A stretch of DNA of 64,000 nucleotides from Hyphomicrobiales bacterium (GTDB lineage: Bacteria; Pseudomonadota; Alphaproteobacteria; Rhizobiales; Rhizobiaceae): NCBI GenBank assembly GCA_900470805.1, contig UCCA01000023.1, forward strand, positions 186,001-250,000. Direction: 5' to 3'. The notes beneath the pieces are model-generated. The model was given only the letters and a program-made list of their open reading frames with translations, had not been told where the DNA came from and searched no databases. Position 1 is the first letter of the stretch, and each line of letters begins with the position of its first letter. Both the position numbers and the translations under genes were made by a program. Below are positions 43,747 through 52,584 of the stretch, piece by piece.

Positions 43747-44910
43747 TCAGGCCGACTTGAAGCGCGCCATCAGCTCGGCACGGCTCGGGTCGGTCAGCGT
43801 GACGGCCGCGCCGAATTCGAGCGGGGTCAGCGATGCCTCGTCGGGATAGACGATCTTGTTTGAGGTGATCTCCTTCGGCAGCAGCGAGATGACGCGGCTG
43901 TCGGTAGCCGGCGCGCCGTTGGCGATGTGCTCCTTGGCGGCGTTGGCCGGATCCATCAAGAAGTTGAGCAGCGCATAGCCGGCCGCCTTGTTCGGCGCAT
44001 CCTTCGGGATCGCGTAGTAATCCGTCCAGATCTCGCCGCCGTCCTTGCCGAGCACGAAGGCGATCTCGGGCATGTCGCGGTTGAGCTGCGCGCCGTCATT
44101 GGTCCAGCACATGGTCATCCAGGCGTCAGTGGCGCGCATGCCGGGCTGATAGTCGCTGTTGATGGCGAAGAGATGCGGCTTCACCTTGATCAGCAGTTCC
44201 TCGGCCTTGGCCAGCTCGTCCGCCTTGATCGAGTTGAAGTCGTAGCCGAGCGACACCAGCGCGCTGCCGATCGTCGTCAGCTGGTAGTCGTGCACCATGG
44301 CGCGGCCGTCGGCCTCCGTCTGGGCGATCTCGAAGAAGTCCTTCCAGCTGGTGAGCTTGGTCTTGATCTTCGAAGTGTTGACGGAAAAGCCGGTCGTGCC
44401 CCAGTTCTTCGGCACGGCATAGGTCTTGCCGTCGATCTGGCCCTCTTTGGTGAAGCGCGGATTTTCCGTCGCCTGGCTGAAGTTCGGGATCTTCGACAGG
44501 TCGAGCTCGTCGATCAGGCCAAGCTTGTGGTGGGTGGAGATCGTGTAGTTGGTCGGCACGAACAGCGACCAGCCGGAGGCTCCGGCCTGCAGCTTCGCCA
44601 ACATCTCCTCGTTGGAGCCGAAGACGTTGACCTCGACGGCGACGCCGGTGGCGGCCTTGAAGTTCTCGAAGGTTGCCGGGTCGTGATAGTTTGGCCAGGT
44701 GGCGATCGACATCTGCGTGCCGAGCTCGCCCGCCGCGTAAGCAGGCGTCGAAAGCGCACCGGGGAAGCGCGACATCACGGCGGTCGCAAGACCAAGGCCA
44801 GTGATGCCAAGGAAATGGCGGCGGCTGACGGAGCCGCGCTTCAGGCGCATGAACTCTTCCATGAAGCCTTCAGCGGAAATGGGGAGATTATCCTTGTAGT
44901 CCTTGCTCAT
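43747..44910 (-). CDS. Polyamine-type ABC transporter binding protein with Tat signal
   Basis: Spermidine/putrescine-type periplasmic binding protein of 387 residues. Seen: twin arginines Arg30-Arg31 in SVSRRHFLGITGLG, a hydrophobic stretch and a cleavage site near PAYAA, so it should be exported folded by Tat. Mature part: ATWPNYHDPATFENFKAATG, then PTNYTISTHHKLGLIDELD and YAVPKNWGTTGFSVN, typical of PotD/PotF-like folds. AAGGGAAC precedes the ATG. Second gene of the operon, after the ATPase. Ligand specificity is not readable. Confidence 0.92.
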   Translation of the reverse strand: MSKDYKDNLPISAEGFMEEFMRLKRGSVSRRHFLGITGLGLATAVMSRFPGALSTPAYAAGELGTQMSIATWPNYHDPATFENFKAATGVAVEVNVFGSNEEMLAKLQAGASGWSLFVPTNYTISTHHKLGLIDELDLSKIPNFSQATENPRFTKEGQIDGKTYAVPKNWGTTGFSVNTSKIKTKLTSWKDFFEIAQTEADGRAMVHDYQLTTIGSALVSLGYDFNSIKADELAKAEELLIKVKPHLFAINSDYQPGMRATDAWMTMCWTNDGAQLNRDMPEIAFVLGKDGGEIWTDYYAIPKDAPNKAAGYALLNFLMDPANAAKEHIANGAPATDSRVISLLPKEITSNKIVYPDEASLTPLEFGAAVTLTDPSRAELMARFKSA

Positions 44911-44933
44911 GATGCTGTTCCCTTGTTGTGATT

Positions 44934-46034
44934 TTATGCTGCACTGGATGCTGAAAACACATGGGCGCCTGCCGGATCGAAGCCGAGAAAGACCGTTTCG
45001 CCCGGCTCCACCAGTTCGCTCGCGTTCATGTCGCGCCGATCGGCCGTCACCAGAAAATCGCCGAGCCCGGGGACCGTCACCGCGTATTCCGCCGACGAGC
45101 CGAGGAAGATGCGGTGCGTCACCGTCCCCTGAAAGCTTGCCACATCCGCCGCCTGTGTCCGCGTCAGCCGGATCGCCTCCGGGCGGATCGCCACGATCGC
45201 CTGCCCCGGCGACACGCTCTGACGGGACGATGCCGCAAGTGCGGAACCGTCGCCAAGCCTGAGCGTCCTGCCATCCGCCTCCATCGTCGCATCGACGCGG
45301 TTGGTCTTGCCGACGAAATCGGCGACGAACAAGTCGGACGGACGGTCATAGACCTCCTGCGGCGAGCCGAGCTGGCGGATGCGTCCGGCGCTCATCACGC
45401 AGACGATATCCGCCATCGAAAGGGCCTCTTCCTGATCGTGCGTGACGAGAACGAAGGTGATGCCGAGCTCGCGCTGCAGCGTTTGCAGCTCGATCTGCAT
45501 GGCCGAGCGCAACTTCTTGTCGAGGGCGGCGAGCGGCTCGTCGAGCAACAGAACCGAGGGGCGGTTGACGATCGCGCGCGCCAGCGCCACGCGCTGCTGC
45601 TGCCCGCCGGACATCTCGTGGATGCGGCGCTTGGCAAAGCCGCCCAGCCGTACCATCTCCAACGCCTCGCCGACGCGGCGATTGATCTCCGCCGCCGCGA
45701 TCCTCGGCCGCATCTGCCGCAGCCCGTAGGCAACGTTCTGCTCGACATTGAAATGCGGGAACAGCGCGTAGTGCTGGAACACCATGTTGACGGGGCGGCG
45801 GTAGGCCGGCACGCCGTTCATCTCGCGCCCGTCGATCAAGACGGTACCCTCGCTCGGCTGCTCGAAGCCGCCGATCATCCGCAAGCATGTCGTCTTGCCG
45901 CAGCCGGAAGGGCCCAAAAGCGCCAGGAAGGCGCCCTTCGGCACATTGAGGTTGATGTCCGTCACGGCGGTCACGAAGCCATAGCTCTTGGTGACCGAAC
46001 GGAATTCGATATCGTTCGTCGAAGCGGATGCCAC
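44934..46034 (-). CDS. Polyamine-type ABC transporter ATP-binding protein (PotA-like)
   Basis: ABC ATPase of 366 residues. Seen: Walker A GPSGCGKTT, the Q-loop region VNMVFQHYALFPH, signature MSGGQQQRVALARAI, Walker B SVLLLDEPLAALD and the switch His in VTHDQEEALSMADI, followed by a C-terminal TOBE regulatory domain (about 270-360). GTG start at 46034 with CAGGGA six bases upstream; the longer reading would enter the operator region. First gene of the five-gene minus-strand operon. Confidence 0.93.
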   Translation of the reverse strand: MASASTNDIEFRSVTKSYGFVTAVTDINLNVPKGAFLALLGPSGCGKTTCLRMIGGFEQPSEGTVLIDGREMNGVPAYRRPVNMVFQHYALFPHFNVEQNVAYGLRQMRPRIAAAEINRRVGEALEMVRLGGFAKRRIHEMSGGQQQRVALARAIVNRPSVLLLDEPLAALDKKLRSAMQIELQTLQRELGITFVLVTHDQEEALSMADIVCVMSAGRIRQLGSPQEVYDRPSDLFVADFVGKTNRVDATMEADGRTLRLGDGSALAASSRQSVSPGQAIVAIRPEAIRLTRTQAADVASFQGTVTHRIFLGSSAEYAVTVPGLGDFLVTADRRDMNASELVEPGETVFLGFDPAGAHVFSASSAA

Positions 46035-46122
46035 GTCTGTTCCCTGCGGTTGGTTTGGCGGCAGTCTATGCTGCCTTTTTGCCACCGTCGTTAGCGAAAG
46101 ACTAAGCCCGACGTTCCCGGAC

Positions 46123-46190
46123 GGTATATACCCCAAGAGTGGTATTTTGGCTCGCCTGGCTTCGTGGGAGGTATATACAGGGGTATGCGG
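46123..46190. promoter_or_regulatory. Repeated GGTATATAC boxes in the divergent LuxR/ABC promoter
   Basis: GGTATATACC (46123-46132) is a perfect 10-bp palindrome. GGTATATAC recurs 47 bases away at 46170, where it runs into CAGGGGTAT. Repeats at about 4.5 helical turns, between a regulator and an operon it probably controls, fit cooperative operator binding. Confidence 0.5.
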
Positions 46191-46222
46191 ATATCTCTGA
46201 GACGCTGGGGAGGCAATCAGGC

Positions 46223-47056
46223 ATGAGCTCGGATGTGGAAGCGCTGTTCCAGGCTTTCTCGGCGACCATCGGCAAGCCGGCCATGAGCGATGCCGAGTTT
46301 GGCGAGATTTTCCGTCAGATGATGGCGGCGATCGTGCGGTTCGATTACATCGTCGTCTTCGCCTACCGCGGCCAGGAACGCCCGATCGATCTTTACAGCA
46401 CCTTCGACCCCAAAGAGCACATCATCTTCGTGACGCTCTATCAGGCTGGCCCTTACCTTCTCGACCCTTTCTATCAAACTGCCCGGGAACGCCGCACCGG
46501 CGTTTTCCGCATGCGCGAACTGGCGCCCGACCGCTTCTTCTCCAGCGAGTACTATCGAACCTACTATGTCCAGACCGGACTGGCGGAAGAAATCGGTTTC
46601 TTCATCGAGCAAGGCGACGGCATGACCGTGGTGCTATCGCTGATGCGGCGGGAGGCGACGGGGATCTTTCCCGCCAGCGAGATCGCGCTGTTGAAGAAAG
46701 CCGAGCCGCTGGTCCGGAAAATGACTCAGCATTATCTCTCCGGGCTTGCCGGCCGTTTCAATGAGCAAGTATCTTCCGGCGCCCGCAGCAAGCGCGACCT
46801 AGGCAAGCGCCCGCCGGACATTCAGCCCACTGAGGCGGTCTGGCAAAACCTCAAACTCACCAGCCGCGAAACCGCGATCGTCGATCTTGTCCTGCAGGGG
46901 CATTCGTCGGAATCGATCGGGCTGAAGCTGGACATCTCGACGGGCACCGTCAAGGTCCATCGGCGCAACGTTTACCGCAAACTTGGAATATCATCGCAAA
47001 CCCAGCTTCTTGCACTCTACCTTAAAGCGTTCGGTAGGCTTTCTGAGGCCGAGTAA
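46223..47056 (+). CDS. LuxR-family transcriptional regulator
   Basis: Regulator of 277 residues with an unassigned N-terminal sensing domain (about 1-190) and a LuxR-type C-terminal HTH (about 212-270: LTSRETAIVDLVLQGHSSESIGLKL and TVKVHRRNVYRKLGI). The N-domain lacks an obvious autoinducer-binding signature, and no luxI-type synthase is in the window. The ATG at 46223 has GGGGAGG about nine bases upstream; the longer frame from 46139 would cross the operator repeats. Divergent from the polyamine-type operon, which it probably regulates. Confidence 0.85.
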   Translation: MSSDVEALFQAFSATIGKPAMSDAEFGEIFRQMMAAIVRFDYIVVFAYRGQERPIDLYSTFDPKEHIIFVTLYQAGPYLLDPFYQTARERRTGVFRMRELAPDRFFSSEYYRTYYVQTGLAEEIGFFIEQGDGMTVVLSLMRREATGIFPASEIALLKKAEPLVRKMTQHYLSGLAGRFNEQVSSGARSKRDLGKRPPDIQPTEAVWQNLKLTSRETAIVDLVLQGHSSESIGLKLDISTGTVKVHRRNVYRKLGISSQTQLLALYLKAFGRLSEAE

Positions 47057-47100
47057 TTCCGCTTCGGGTCGAGCGCCGACAAAATGGAGTTCCATAAAGC

Positions 47101-48480
47101 TTACGGAAATCTGATCTCCGCGGTGAACCCCTTGGTAGGCAGCACATCGAACCGAAAACCGTGCATCTTCACGATCGCCGCGACCAGGGTTAGACCGAGC
47201 CCCAAGCCACGCGTGTGCCGGCTCCGGTCCGAGCGGTAGAACCGCCGTACGAGAAGGTCCCTCTCGCTCTCGGCAACACCCGGGCCGGTGTCGCTTACGC
47301 GAAGAACGGTCGTCGCGTCTTCCGAGAACAAGTCGACGTCGATACTGCCTCCCTCCGGCGTGAACTTGACGGCATTGTCGACGAGGTTGGCCAAGACCTC
47401 GAAAATGAGATCGCGGTCACCACGAACGATCGGGTCGACGGTGGCCCGCGTCCTCAATGTCAGGCGTCTCTCCTCGGCAAACGGTTCGTAGAGTTCGCCG
47501 ACCTCGTGCACGAGCTCCGCCAGTGCCACTTCGCCAAATGCCTGGAAGCGCCGCGTCTGCTCGATCTCACGAATGCGCAGCAGTGCCGTCACGATCGAAA
47601 TCGCATGATCGACACCCGAAATGGCGCGATCCATCGCGGCTTGCAGTTCATCGAGGGATGTTGCGTTACGGCGCGCCCTCTCGAGGCCGATGCGCACGCG
47701 CGCCAGCGGAGTGCGAAGGTCGTGGGCTATATCGTCGCCGGTCCCGGCGAGATTCTCGACGAGGGATTGTATCTCGTCGAGCATGCCGTTGACGATCTGC
47801 GCGAGATTATCCAATGGATCCTTGGTGCTGCGGGTCGGCAATCGTTGTGTGAGGTCGCCGGCGACAATCTGGCCGATCCTCAACTGCATCTCGTTGACTC
47901 GTTGATGAGCCTTGGCGCCGAACACGAGTGCGGCCGCAAGGCCGAGTATGAATGCAGGCACAAGGCCGAAGATAAGGCCTTGCTGGACCATAAGCGCGGT
48001 CTGCTGATTGTCGGTCGTGCTCCAGCCGACGAACAGGATGTTGCCGTCGGCCAAGCGACGCGCGACGGCGCGTGCGCGCTGCGGCATCGGTTGCTCCCGA
48101 TCGATGCGAATGATGGAAACCTGGATCGGAGGTTGGTCAAGCGCCAGTTCCGGCGGGAGCGCCTGTATGTTCCCCGACAGCCGCGTGCCATCTTGCGCAA
48201 ACAGCCCCGTTGGTTTGACCCGGCGCGGGTCTTGCCGCAGGCGCTCCTCATAGGTCTGCATTCCATCCGAGCGCGAACCGCTGACGATCGCGTCAGCTTC
48301 CTGCAAAACCAGAGAGTCGAGTTGCGATACCAACTCGCGGCTGGTTTGCAGATATGCGAAACTGAAACTAAGGACGACCGTGAGCGCGATCGCGATAAAC
48401 AATGCAGCCGCATAGCGGAAAGCGGATCTGCGAATCCAGTCAATCGGGCGAGCGAAGTACAAAACCTTCTCCGCGTACAT
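47101..48480 (-). CDS. Sensor histidine kinase
   Basis: Inner-membrane kinase of 459 residues. Seen: TM1 (about 21-44), a periplasmic domain of about 120 residues, TM2 (about 168-188), HAMP (RIGQIVAGDLTQRLPTRSTKDPLD), HisKA with phospho-acceptor His253 in DDIAHDLRTPLARV, and HATPase boxes LVDNAVKFTPEGG, VSDTGPGVAESE and GLGLGLTLV. Its start lies 41 bases inside the response regulator gene, so the two are co-translated. The stimulus is unknown. Confidence 0.93.
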   Translation of the reverse strand: MYAEKVLYFARPIDWIRRSAFRYAAALFIAIALTVVLSFSFAYLQTSRELVSQLDSLVLQEADAIVSGSRSDGMQTYEERLRQDPRRVKPTGLFAQDGTRLSGNIQALPPELALDQPPIQVSIIRIDREQPMPQRARAVARRLADGNILFVGWSTTDNQQTALMVQQGLIFGLVPAFILGLAAALVFGAKAHQRVNEMQLRIGQIVAGDLTQRLPTRSTKDPLDNLAQIVNGMLDEIQSLVENLAGTGDDIAHDLRTPLARVRIGLERARRNATSLDELQAAMDRAISGVDHAISIVTALLRIREIEQTRRFQAFGEVALAELVHEVGELYEPFAEERRLTLRTRATVDPIVRGDRDLIFEVLANLVDNAVKFTPEGGSIDVDLFSEDATTVLRVSDTGPGVAESERDLLVRRFYRSDRSRHTRGLGLGLTLVAAIVKMHGFRFDVLPTKGFTAEIRFP

Positions 48481-49117
48481 TGGCGATCATCGGGCGTTCG
48501 CTCGGATTGTCGATCTTCCGCCTCAGCCGACCCATGTGGACATCGACAAGGTTGGAGTCGGGTACGAATTTGTACTTCCACACCTCCTCGAAAAGCATGG
48601 CCCGCGTCAGCACCTGGTCGTAGTGCCGCATCATGTATTCGAGCAACCGAAATTCTCGCGGAAGCAGTTCGATCTCACGCGCGCCTCTTTTGGCCAGGCG
48701 CTCGATAAGGTCGATTTCCAGCGGCCCGACACGCAGGACGCTCGCCGCGGTATCGGCCGGACGACGGATCAGGGCTTCGACGCGGGCCACCAGCTCAAGA
48801 ACGGCGAACGGTTTGGTCAGATAGTCGTCACCGCCGGCGCGAAGGCCCCGAACACGATCGTTGACAGCGCCGAGTGCACTCAAGACAAGAACTGGTGTTC
48901 GTATCTGCTCGCGCCGCAGCGTATCGATCACTGCAAGGCCGTCCATACCAGGCAGCATCCGATCGATGATCAGGATATCGGCGCTTGCGCTTCTTGCCTG
49001 CTCAAGCCCCTCAAGCCCATCGGCTGACCACTCCACGACATAACCACAGTCGCGAAGCTCGGCGCAGATATCATTGGCAGTGTCGGCGTCGTCTTCGATG
49101 AGTACTACTTTGGTCAT
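48440..49117 (-). CDS. OmpR-family response regulator
   Basis: Response regulator of 225 residues: receiver with acidic Asp9-Asp10, phospho-acceptor Asp52 in DILIIDRMLPGMDG and Lys in DYLTKPFAVLEL, then an OmpR/PhoB winged helix (about 130-222: FRLLEYMMRHYDQVLTRAML and VDVHMGRLRRKID). First gene of the two-component operon. It is divergent from the mqo-like gene, which is a possible target (inference from position). Confidence 0.95.
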   Translation of the reverse strand: MTKVVLIEDDADTANDICAELRDCGYVVEWSADGLEGLEQARSASADILIIDRMLPGMDGLAVIDTLRREQIRTPVLVLSALGAVNDRVRGLRAGGDDYLTKPFAVLELVARVEALIRRPADTAASVLRVGPLEIDLIERLAKRGAREIELLPREFRLLEYMMRHYDQVLTRAMLFEEVWKYKFVPDSNLVDVHMGRLRRKIDNPSERPMIANVRGEGFVLRSPD

Positions 49118-49424
49118 GGCACTTTTCTACAGCATTGGCCCGTCATGGCGTTCGTTCGATCCAGTTGAATGCCTGAGAATTGCGCTAAGGCTAACCGTCT
49201 ACAGCCTCGGAGCAATTAAAATCTGCTTTAGCTGCCATCGTTATGCTTGAGCTCCCGCTTTCCAGCACCTGTATCTTAAACTCCAATTTAATGGCTTTTG
49301 TCATTTCGCGGAGTCACATCGGGCAGACCGGCGCGACAACACGTCGCGCGCGCAGTTGTCACTGCAATTCCGCCACCCCTTCAAGCCTCCCGATGAGGCT
49401 GTGCAATCAAACCCGAGGTGCAAG
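49118..49424. promoter_or_regulatory. 307-base divergent region between the two-component system and mqo
   Basis: A/T-rich at 49200-49300, with no credible gene. It should carry promoters for the regulator operon and for mqo. GAGGTG at 49415-49420 is the mqo ribosome-binding site. I see no strong palindrome. Confidence 0.4.
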
Positions 49425-51137
49425 ATGCCTTCCAATGACAAGAGCATCAATACAGAAGCAGGCCAGTCCCGCGATTTCACGATAAGCCGCCGTCAGCTTC
49501 TGGGCTCGGCCGCCGTGAGCGCAGCCGCAGTCAGCATTTCCGCGCTTCCGAGCTGGGCAGCAACGTCCGTCGAGAAGACAGTCGATGTCCTCCTGATCGG
49601 CGGCGGCATCATGAGCTCCACCCTCGGTGTTCTTTTGAGCGAACTCGAGCCAACCTGGACAATCGAGATGCTGGAGCGTCTCGACGATGTCGCGATGGAA
49701 AGCTCGAACGGCTGGAACAATGCCGGTACCGGTCACTCAGCGCTTGCCGAGCTGAACTATTCGCCGATGGACAACAAGGGCAATGTCCACATCGAGAAAG
49801 CCATCGAGATCAACGAAGGCTTTCAGATTACACGTCAGTTCTTCGCGCATCAGCTCGACATGGGTGTCCTGAAAAACCCGCGCTCGTTCATCAACTCAAC
49901 CCCGCACATGAGCTTTGTCTGGGGCGACGCGAACACCGAGTTTCTGGCAAAGCGCCACGAAGCGCTGAAGGCGAGCCCTCTGTTCTCCGGAATGCAGTTC
50001 TCGACCAGCCACGAAGAGATCGCCAAATGGGTGCCGCTCATGCTGGAAGGGCGCGATCCATCCCAGAAGATCGCCGCCACCTGGAGCCCGCTCGGCACCG
50101 ACATCAATTTCGGCGAGATCGTCCATCAGTATGTCGCGCATCTGAAGAGCTTGCAGACATTCAATCTGCGCACCTCCACGCAGGTGGTCGGCATCGAGCG
50201 CAATGACGACGGCACCTGGAGCGTCCAGTTCGAAAACCTCAAGGACGGCACGACTGGGTCGATAAAGACGAAGTTCCTGTTCCTCGGCGCGGGTGGGGGC
50301 GCTTTGCCGCTTCTGCAGATGTCGGGCATTCCGGAAGCTGACGACTATGCAGGCTTCCCGGTCGGTGGATCGTTCCTGGTCTGCGACAAGCCCGAGATCG
50401 TCAACCGCCATCTCGCCAAGGCGTATGGCCAGGCTTCAACAGGTGCCCCGCCGATGTCGGTTCCGCACCTGGACACGCGCGTGTTTGACGGCAAGCGTCA
50501 TATCCTGTTCGGACCGTTCGCGACATTCTCCACGAAGTTCCTGAAAGAAGGATCGCTGTTCGATCTTCCCGGTTCGGTCACGCTCGACAATCTCTGGCCG
50601 ATGCTCAAGGTCGGCTTCGACGAATACAACCTCGTCGAATATCTGGCCGGTCAGCTCCTCATGTCGGACGAGGACAGGCAGGCAGCACTGCGCGAATACT
50701 TCCCGCAGGCCAACGCCGAGGACTGGCGTCTCTGGCAGGCCGGTCAGCGCGTGCAGATCATCAAGCGCGACGCCGAAAAGGGCGGTATCCTCAAGCTCGG
50801 CACGGAAATCGTCTCCGGCAAGGACGGCAGCATTGCGGCGCTGCTCGGCGCATCGCCTGGCGCTTCCACAGCTCCTCCTATCATGCTGGATGTGCTGAAG
50901 AAGGTGTTCGCCGAAAAGCTCGCGACCCCCGAATGGCAGGAAAAGGTTCGCCAGATCGTTCCTAGCTACGGGCTGAAGCTCAACGAGACCCCGGATATTC
51001 TCGCAAAGGAATGGGCTGCTACGGCCGAGCGATTGCAATTGGCCATCGCCCCGCCGGCCATCAATGACAAGGGACCGGCTCCCGGCATCACTACCCCGGC
51101 TGGCGTTGTCGAGCGTGTCCCCGACATGGCGCTTTAA
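49425..51137 (+). CDS. mqo: Malate:quinone oxidoreductase with Tat signal peptide
   Basis: FAD-dependent malate dehydrogenase of 570 residues passing electrons to quinone. Seen: the N-terminus has twin arginines (ISRRQLLGSAA, Arg22-Arg23), a hydrophobic stretch and a cleavage site near LPSWAA. Then the FAD loop VLLIGGGIMSSTLGVLL and Mqo landmarks ERLDDVAMESSNGWNNAGTGHSALAELNY, LFGPFATFSTKFL and LLGASPGASTAPPIM. Common Mqo enzymes are cytoplasmic peripheral membrane proteins, so a Tat leader implies periplasmic placement. The ATG at 49425 has GAGGTG five bases upstream. It lies beside a two-component system. Confidence 0.93.
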   Translation: MPSNDKSINTEAGQSRDFTISRRQLLGSAAVSAAAVSISALPSWAATSVEKTVDVLLIGGGIMSSTLGVLLSELEPTWTIEMLERLDDVAMESSNGWNNAGTGHSALAELNYSPMDNKGNVHIEKAIEINEGFQITRQFFAHQLDMGVLKNPRSFINSTPHMSFVWGDANTEFLAKRHEALKASPLFSGMQFSTSHEEIAKWVPLMLEGRDPSQKIAATWSPLGTDINFGEIVHQYVAHLKSLQTFNLRTSTQVVGIERNDDGTWSVQFENLKDGTTGSIKTKFLFLGAGGGALPLLQMSGIPEADDYAGFPVGGSFLVCDKPEIVNRHLAKAYGQASTGAPPMSVPHLDTRVFDGKRHILFGPFATFSTKFLKEGSLFDLPGSVTLDNLWPMLKVGFDEYNLVEYLAGQLLMSDEDRQAALREYFPQANAEDWRLWQAGQRVQIIKRDAEKGGILKLGTEIVSGKDGSIAALLGASPGASTAPPIMLDVLKKVFAEKLATPEWQEKVRQIVPSYGLKLNETPDILAKEWAATAERLQLAIAPPAINDKGPAPGITTPAGVVERVPDMAL

Positions 51138-51149
51138 TCTTGCAGCTGC

Positions 51150-51178
51150 AACGGCGGCGCGCACCATGCGCCGCCGTT
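51150..51178 (+). terminator. Terminator-like hairpin after mqo
   Basis: AACGGCGGCGC pairs perfectly with GCGCCGCCGTT (11 bp) around GCACCAT, 12 bases after the mqo stop. The following tract is mixed (ATCCATA), so termination strength is uncertain. Confidence 0.6.
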
Positions 51179-51294
51179 ATCCATACGAACGGCGGAAATG
51201 ACTTTTCCCGAGCGTAATAGTTTATAGTTTTAATGTTCTTCCTTTTCCTCACTGCATCTTCCATCCGTAGCGTACGCCAGTCTGGGAGAGCAAA

Positions 51295-52512
51295 ATGGAC
51301 AAAATACCACATCCGACGGACAAGATTCGGCAGCTCACGGTGCGTCTGGCCAGCGAGGAAGAGGCGATCGAGGCCGCACGGAAGCTCGCGAAGCGTTTCT
51401 CCGAAGGAGCATCGCAGCGCGATCAAGATCGTATCCTGCCTCATCACGAACTGGATTCGCTCTCGCAGTCCGGCCTGCTGGGCATCACGGTGCCGCCGGA
51501 GTATGGCGGGCTCGACGTGTCCAACAGCGTGCTGGCGGAGATAACAGCGATCCTGTCAGAGGCCGATGGATCGATCGGCCAGATCCCGCAGAACCATTTC
51601 TACATACTGGAAGCGTTGCGGGTCGATGGCACGGAGGAGCAGAAGCACTTCTTCTTTGGTCGTGCACTGGCGGGCGACCGGTTCGGAAACGCGCTTTCCG
51701 AGCGCGGTACCAAGACGGTCGGGCACTACAACACACGCCTCACACGCGACGGCTTCGGCTACCGGGTCAACGGTCGCAAATTCTATTCGACCGGCGCCAT
51801 CTTCGCGGATTGGGTCGCGGTATTTGCGCTGAACGAAGATGAACATCTGACCATGTCCTTCATCCAGCGCGGAACGGATGGTATCGAGATCATCGACGAC
51901 TGGGATGGTTTCGGGCAGCGCACGACCGGCAGCGGCACGACAGTGCTCGACAATGTCTACGTTCAGGCCGACGCCGTGGTGCTCCACCACAAAGGCTTCG
52001 AGCGGCCGACCACCATCGGCTCCGTAGGCCAGATTATCCACGCTGGCGTCGATCTGGGCATCGCGCGGGCCGCCTTTGCCGAGATGATCGATTTCGTTAA
52101 GACACGCTCGCGTCCCTGGACCAACAGCGGTGTCGATAAGGCGACCGATGATCCGCTGACCATCGCCAAGGTTGGCGAGATTGCGATCCGGCTGGAAGCA
52201 GCAACCGCTCTCGTCGAACGCGCTGGCCTCAAGGTCGATATTGCCCAGATCGATACCACCGAGGACAATGTCGTTGCCGCGACGCTTGCCGTTGCGGCTG
52301 CCAAGGTTCTGACCTCCGAGATCGCACTCGACGCGGCCAACGCGCTGTTCGAGCTCGCCGGCACGACGGCGACCGGCACCGGCCTCAATCTGGACAGGCA
52401 CTGGCGCAACGCTCGTACCCACACATTGCATGACCCGGTTCGCTGGAAATACCACGTTGTGGGAAACTACCACCTCAATGGCGCGGCACCGCCCAGAAGC
52501 GGCGCGCTCTGA
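51295..52512 (+). CDS. DszC/SfnB-like flavin-dependent monooxygenase (acyl-CoA dehydrogenase fold)
   Basis: Protein of 405 residues with the acyl-CoA dehydrogenase fold. Seen: GLLGITVPPEYGGLDVSNSVLAEI, LSERGTKTVGHYNTRLTRDG, DDWDGFGQRTTGSGTTVLDNV and the C-terminal NARTHTLHDPVRWKYHVVGNY, hallmarks of the DszC/SfnB desulfurisation monooxygenases that use reduced FMN. The catalytic Glu of true acyl-CoA dehydrogenases is not apparent. GGGAGAG precedes the ATG. It is convergent with a paralogue at 52585-53796 and shares a terminator with it. Substrate unknown; sulfur-compound oxidation is inferred from family. Confidence 0.85.
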   Translation: MDKIPHPTDKIRQLTVRLASEEEAIEAARKLAKRFSEGASQRDQDRILPHHELDSLSQSGLLGITVPPEYGGLDVSNSVLAEITAILSEADGSIGQIPQNHFYILEALRVDGTEEQKHFFFGRALAGDRFGNALSERGTKTVGHYNTRLTRDGFGYRVNGRKFYSTGAIFADWVAVFALNEDEHLTMSFIQRGTDGIEIIDDWDGFGQRTTGSGTTVLDNVYVQADAVVLHHKGFERPTTIGSVGQIIHAGVDLGIARAAFAEMIDFVKTRSRPWTNSGVDKATDDPLTIAKVGEIAIRLEAATALVERAGLKVDIAQIDTTEDNVVAATLAVAAAKVLTSEIALDAANALFELAGTTATGTGLNLDRHWRNARTHTLHDPVRWKYHVVGNYHLNGAAPPRSGAL

Positions 52513-52529
52513 TTTCGATACCGCAAATG

Positions 52530-52562
52530 AAAGCCCCGCTGCACACACTGCAGCGGGGCTTT
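52530..52562. terminator. Bidirectional rho-independent terminator
   Basis: Perfect 14-bp stem AAAGCCCCGCTGCA / TGCAGCGGGGCTTT with a five-base loop, flanked by T on one side and A on the other, between two convergent genes. Confidence 0.95.
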
Positions 52563-52584
52563 TCGGTCTTGGGAGGACCGTGGT

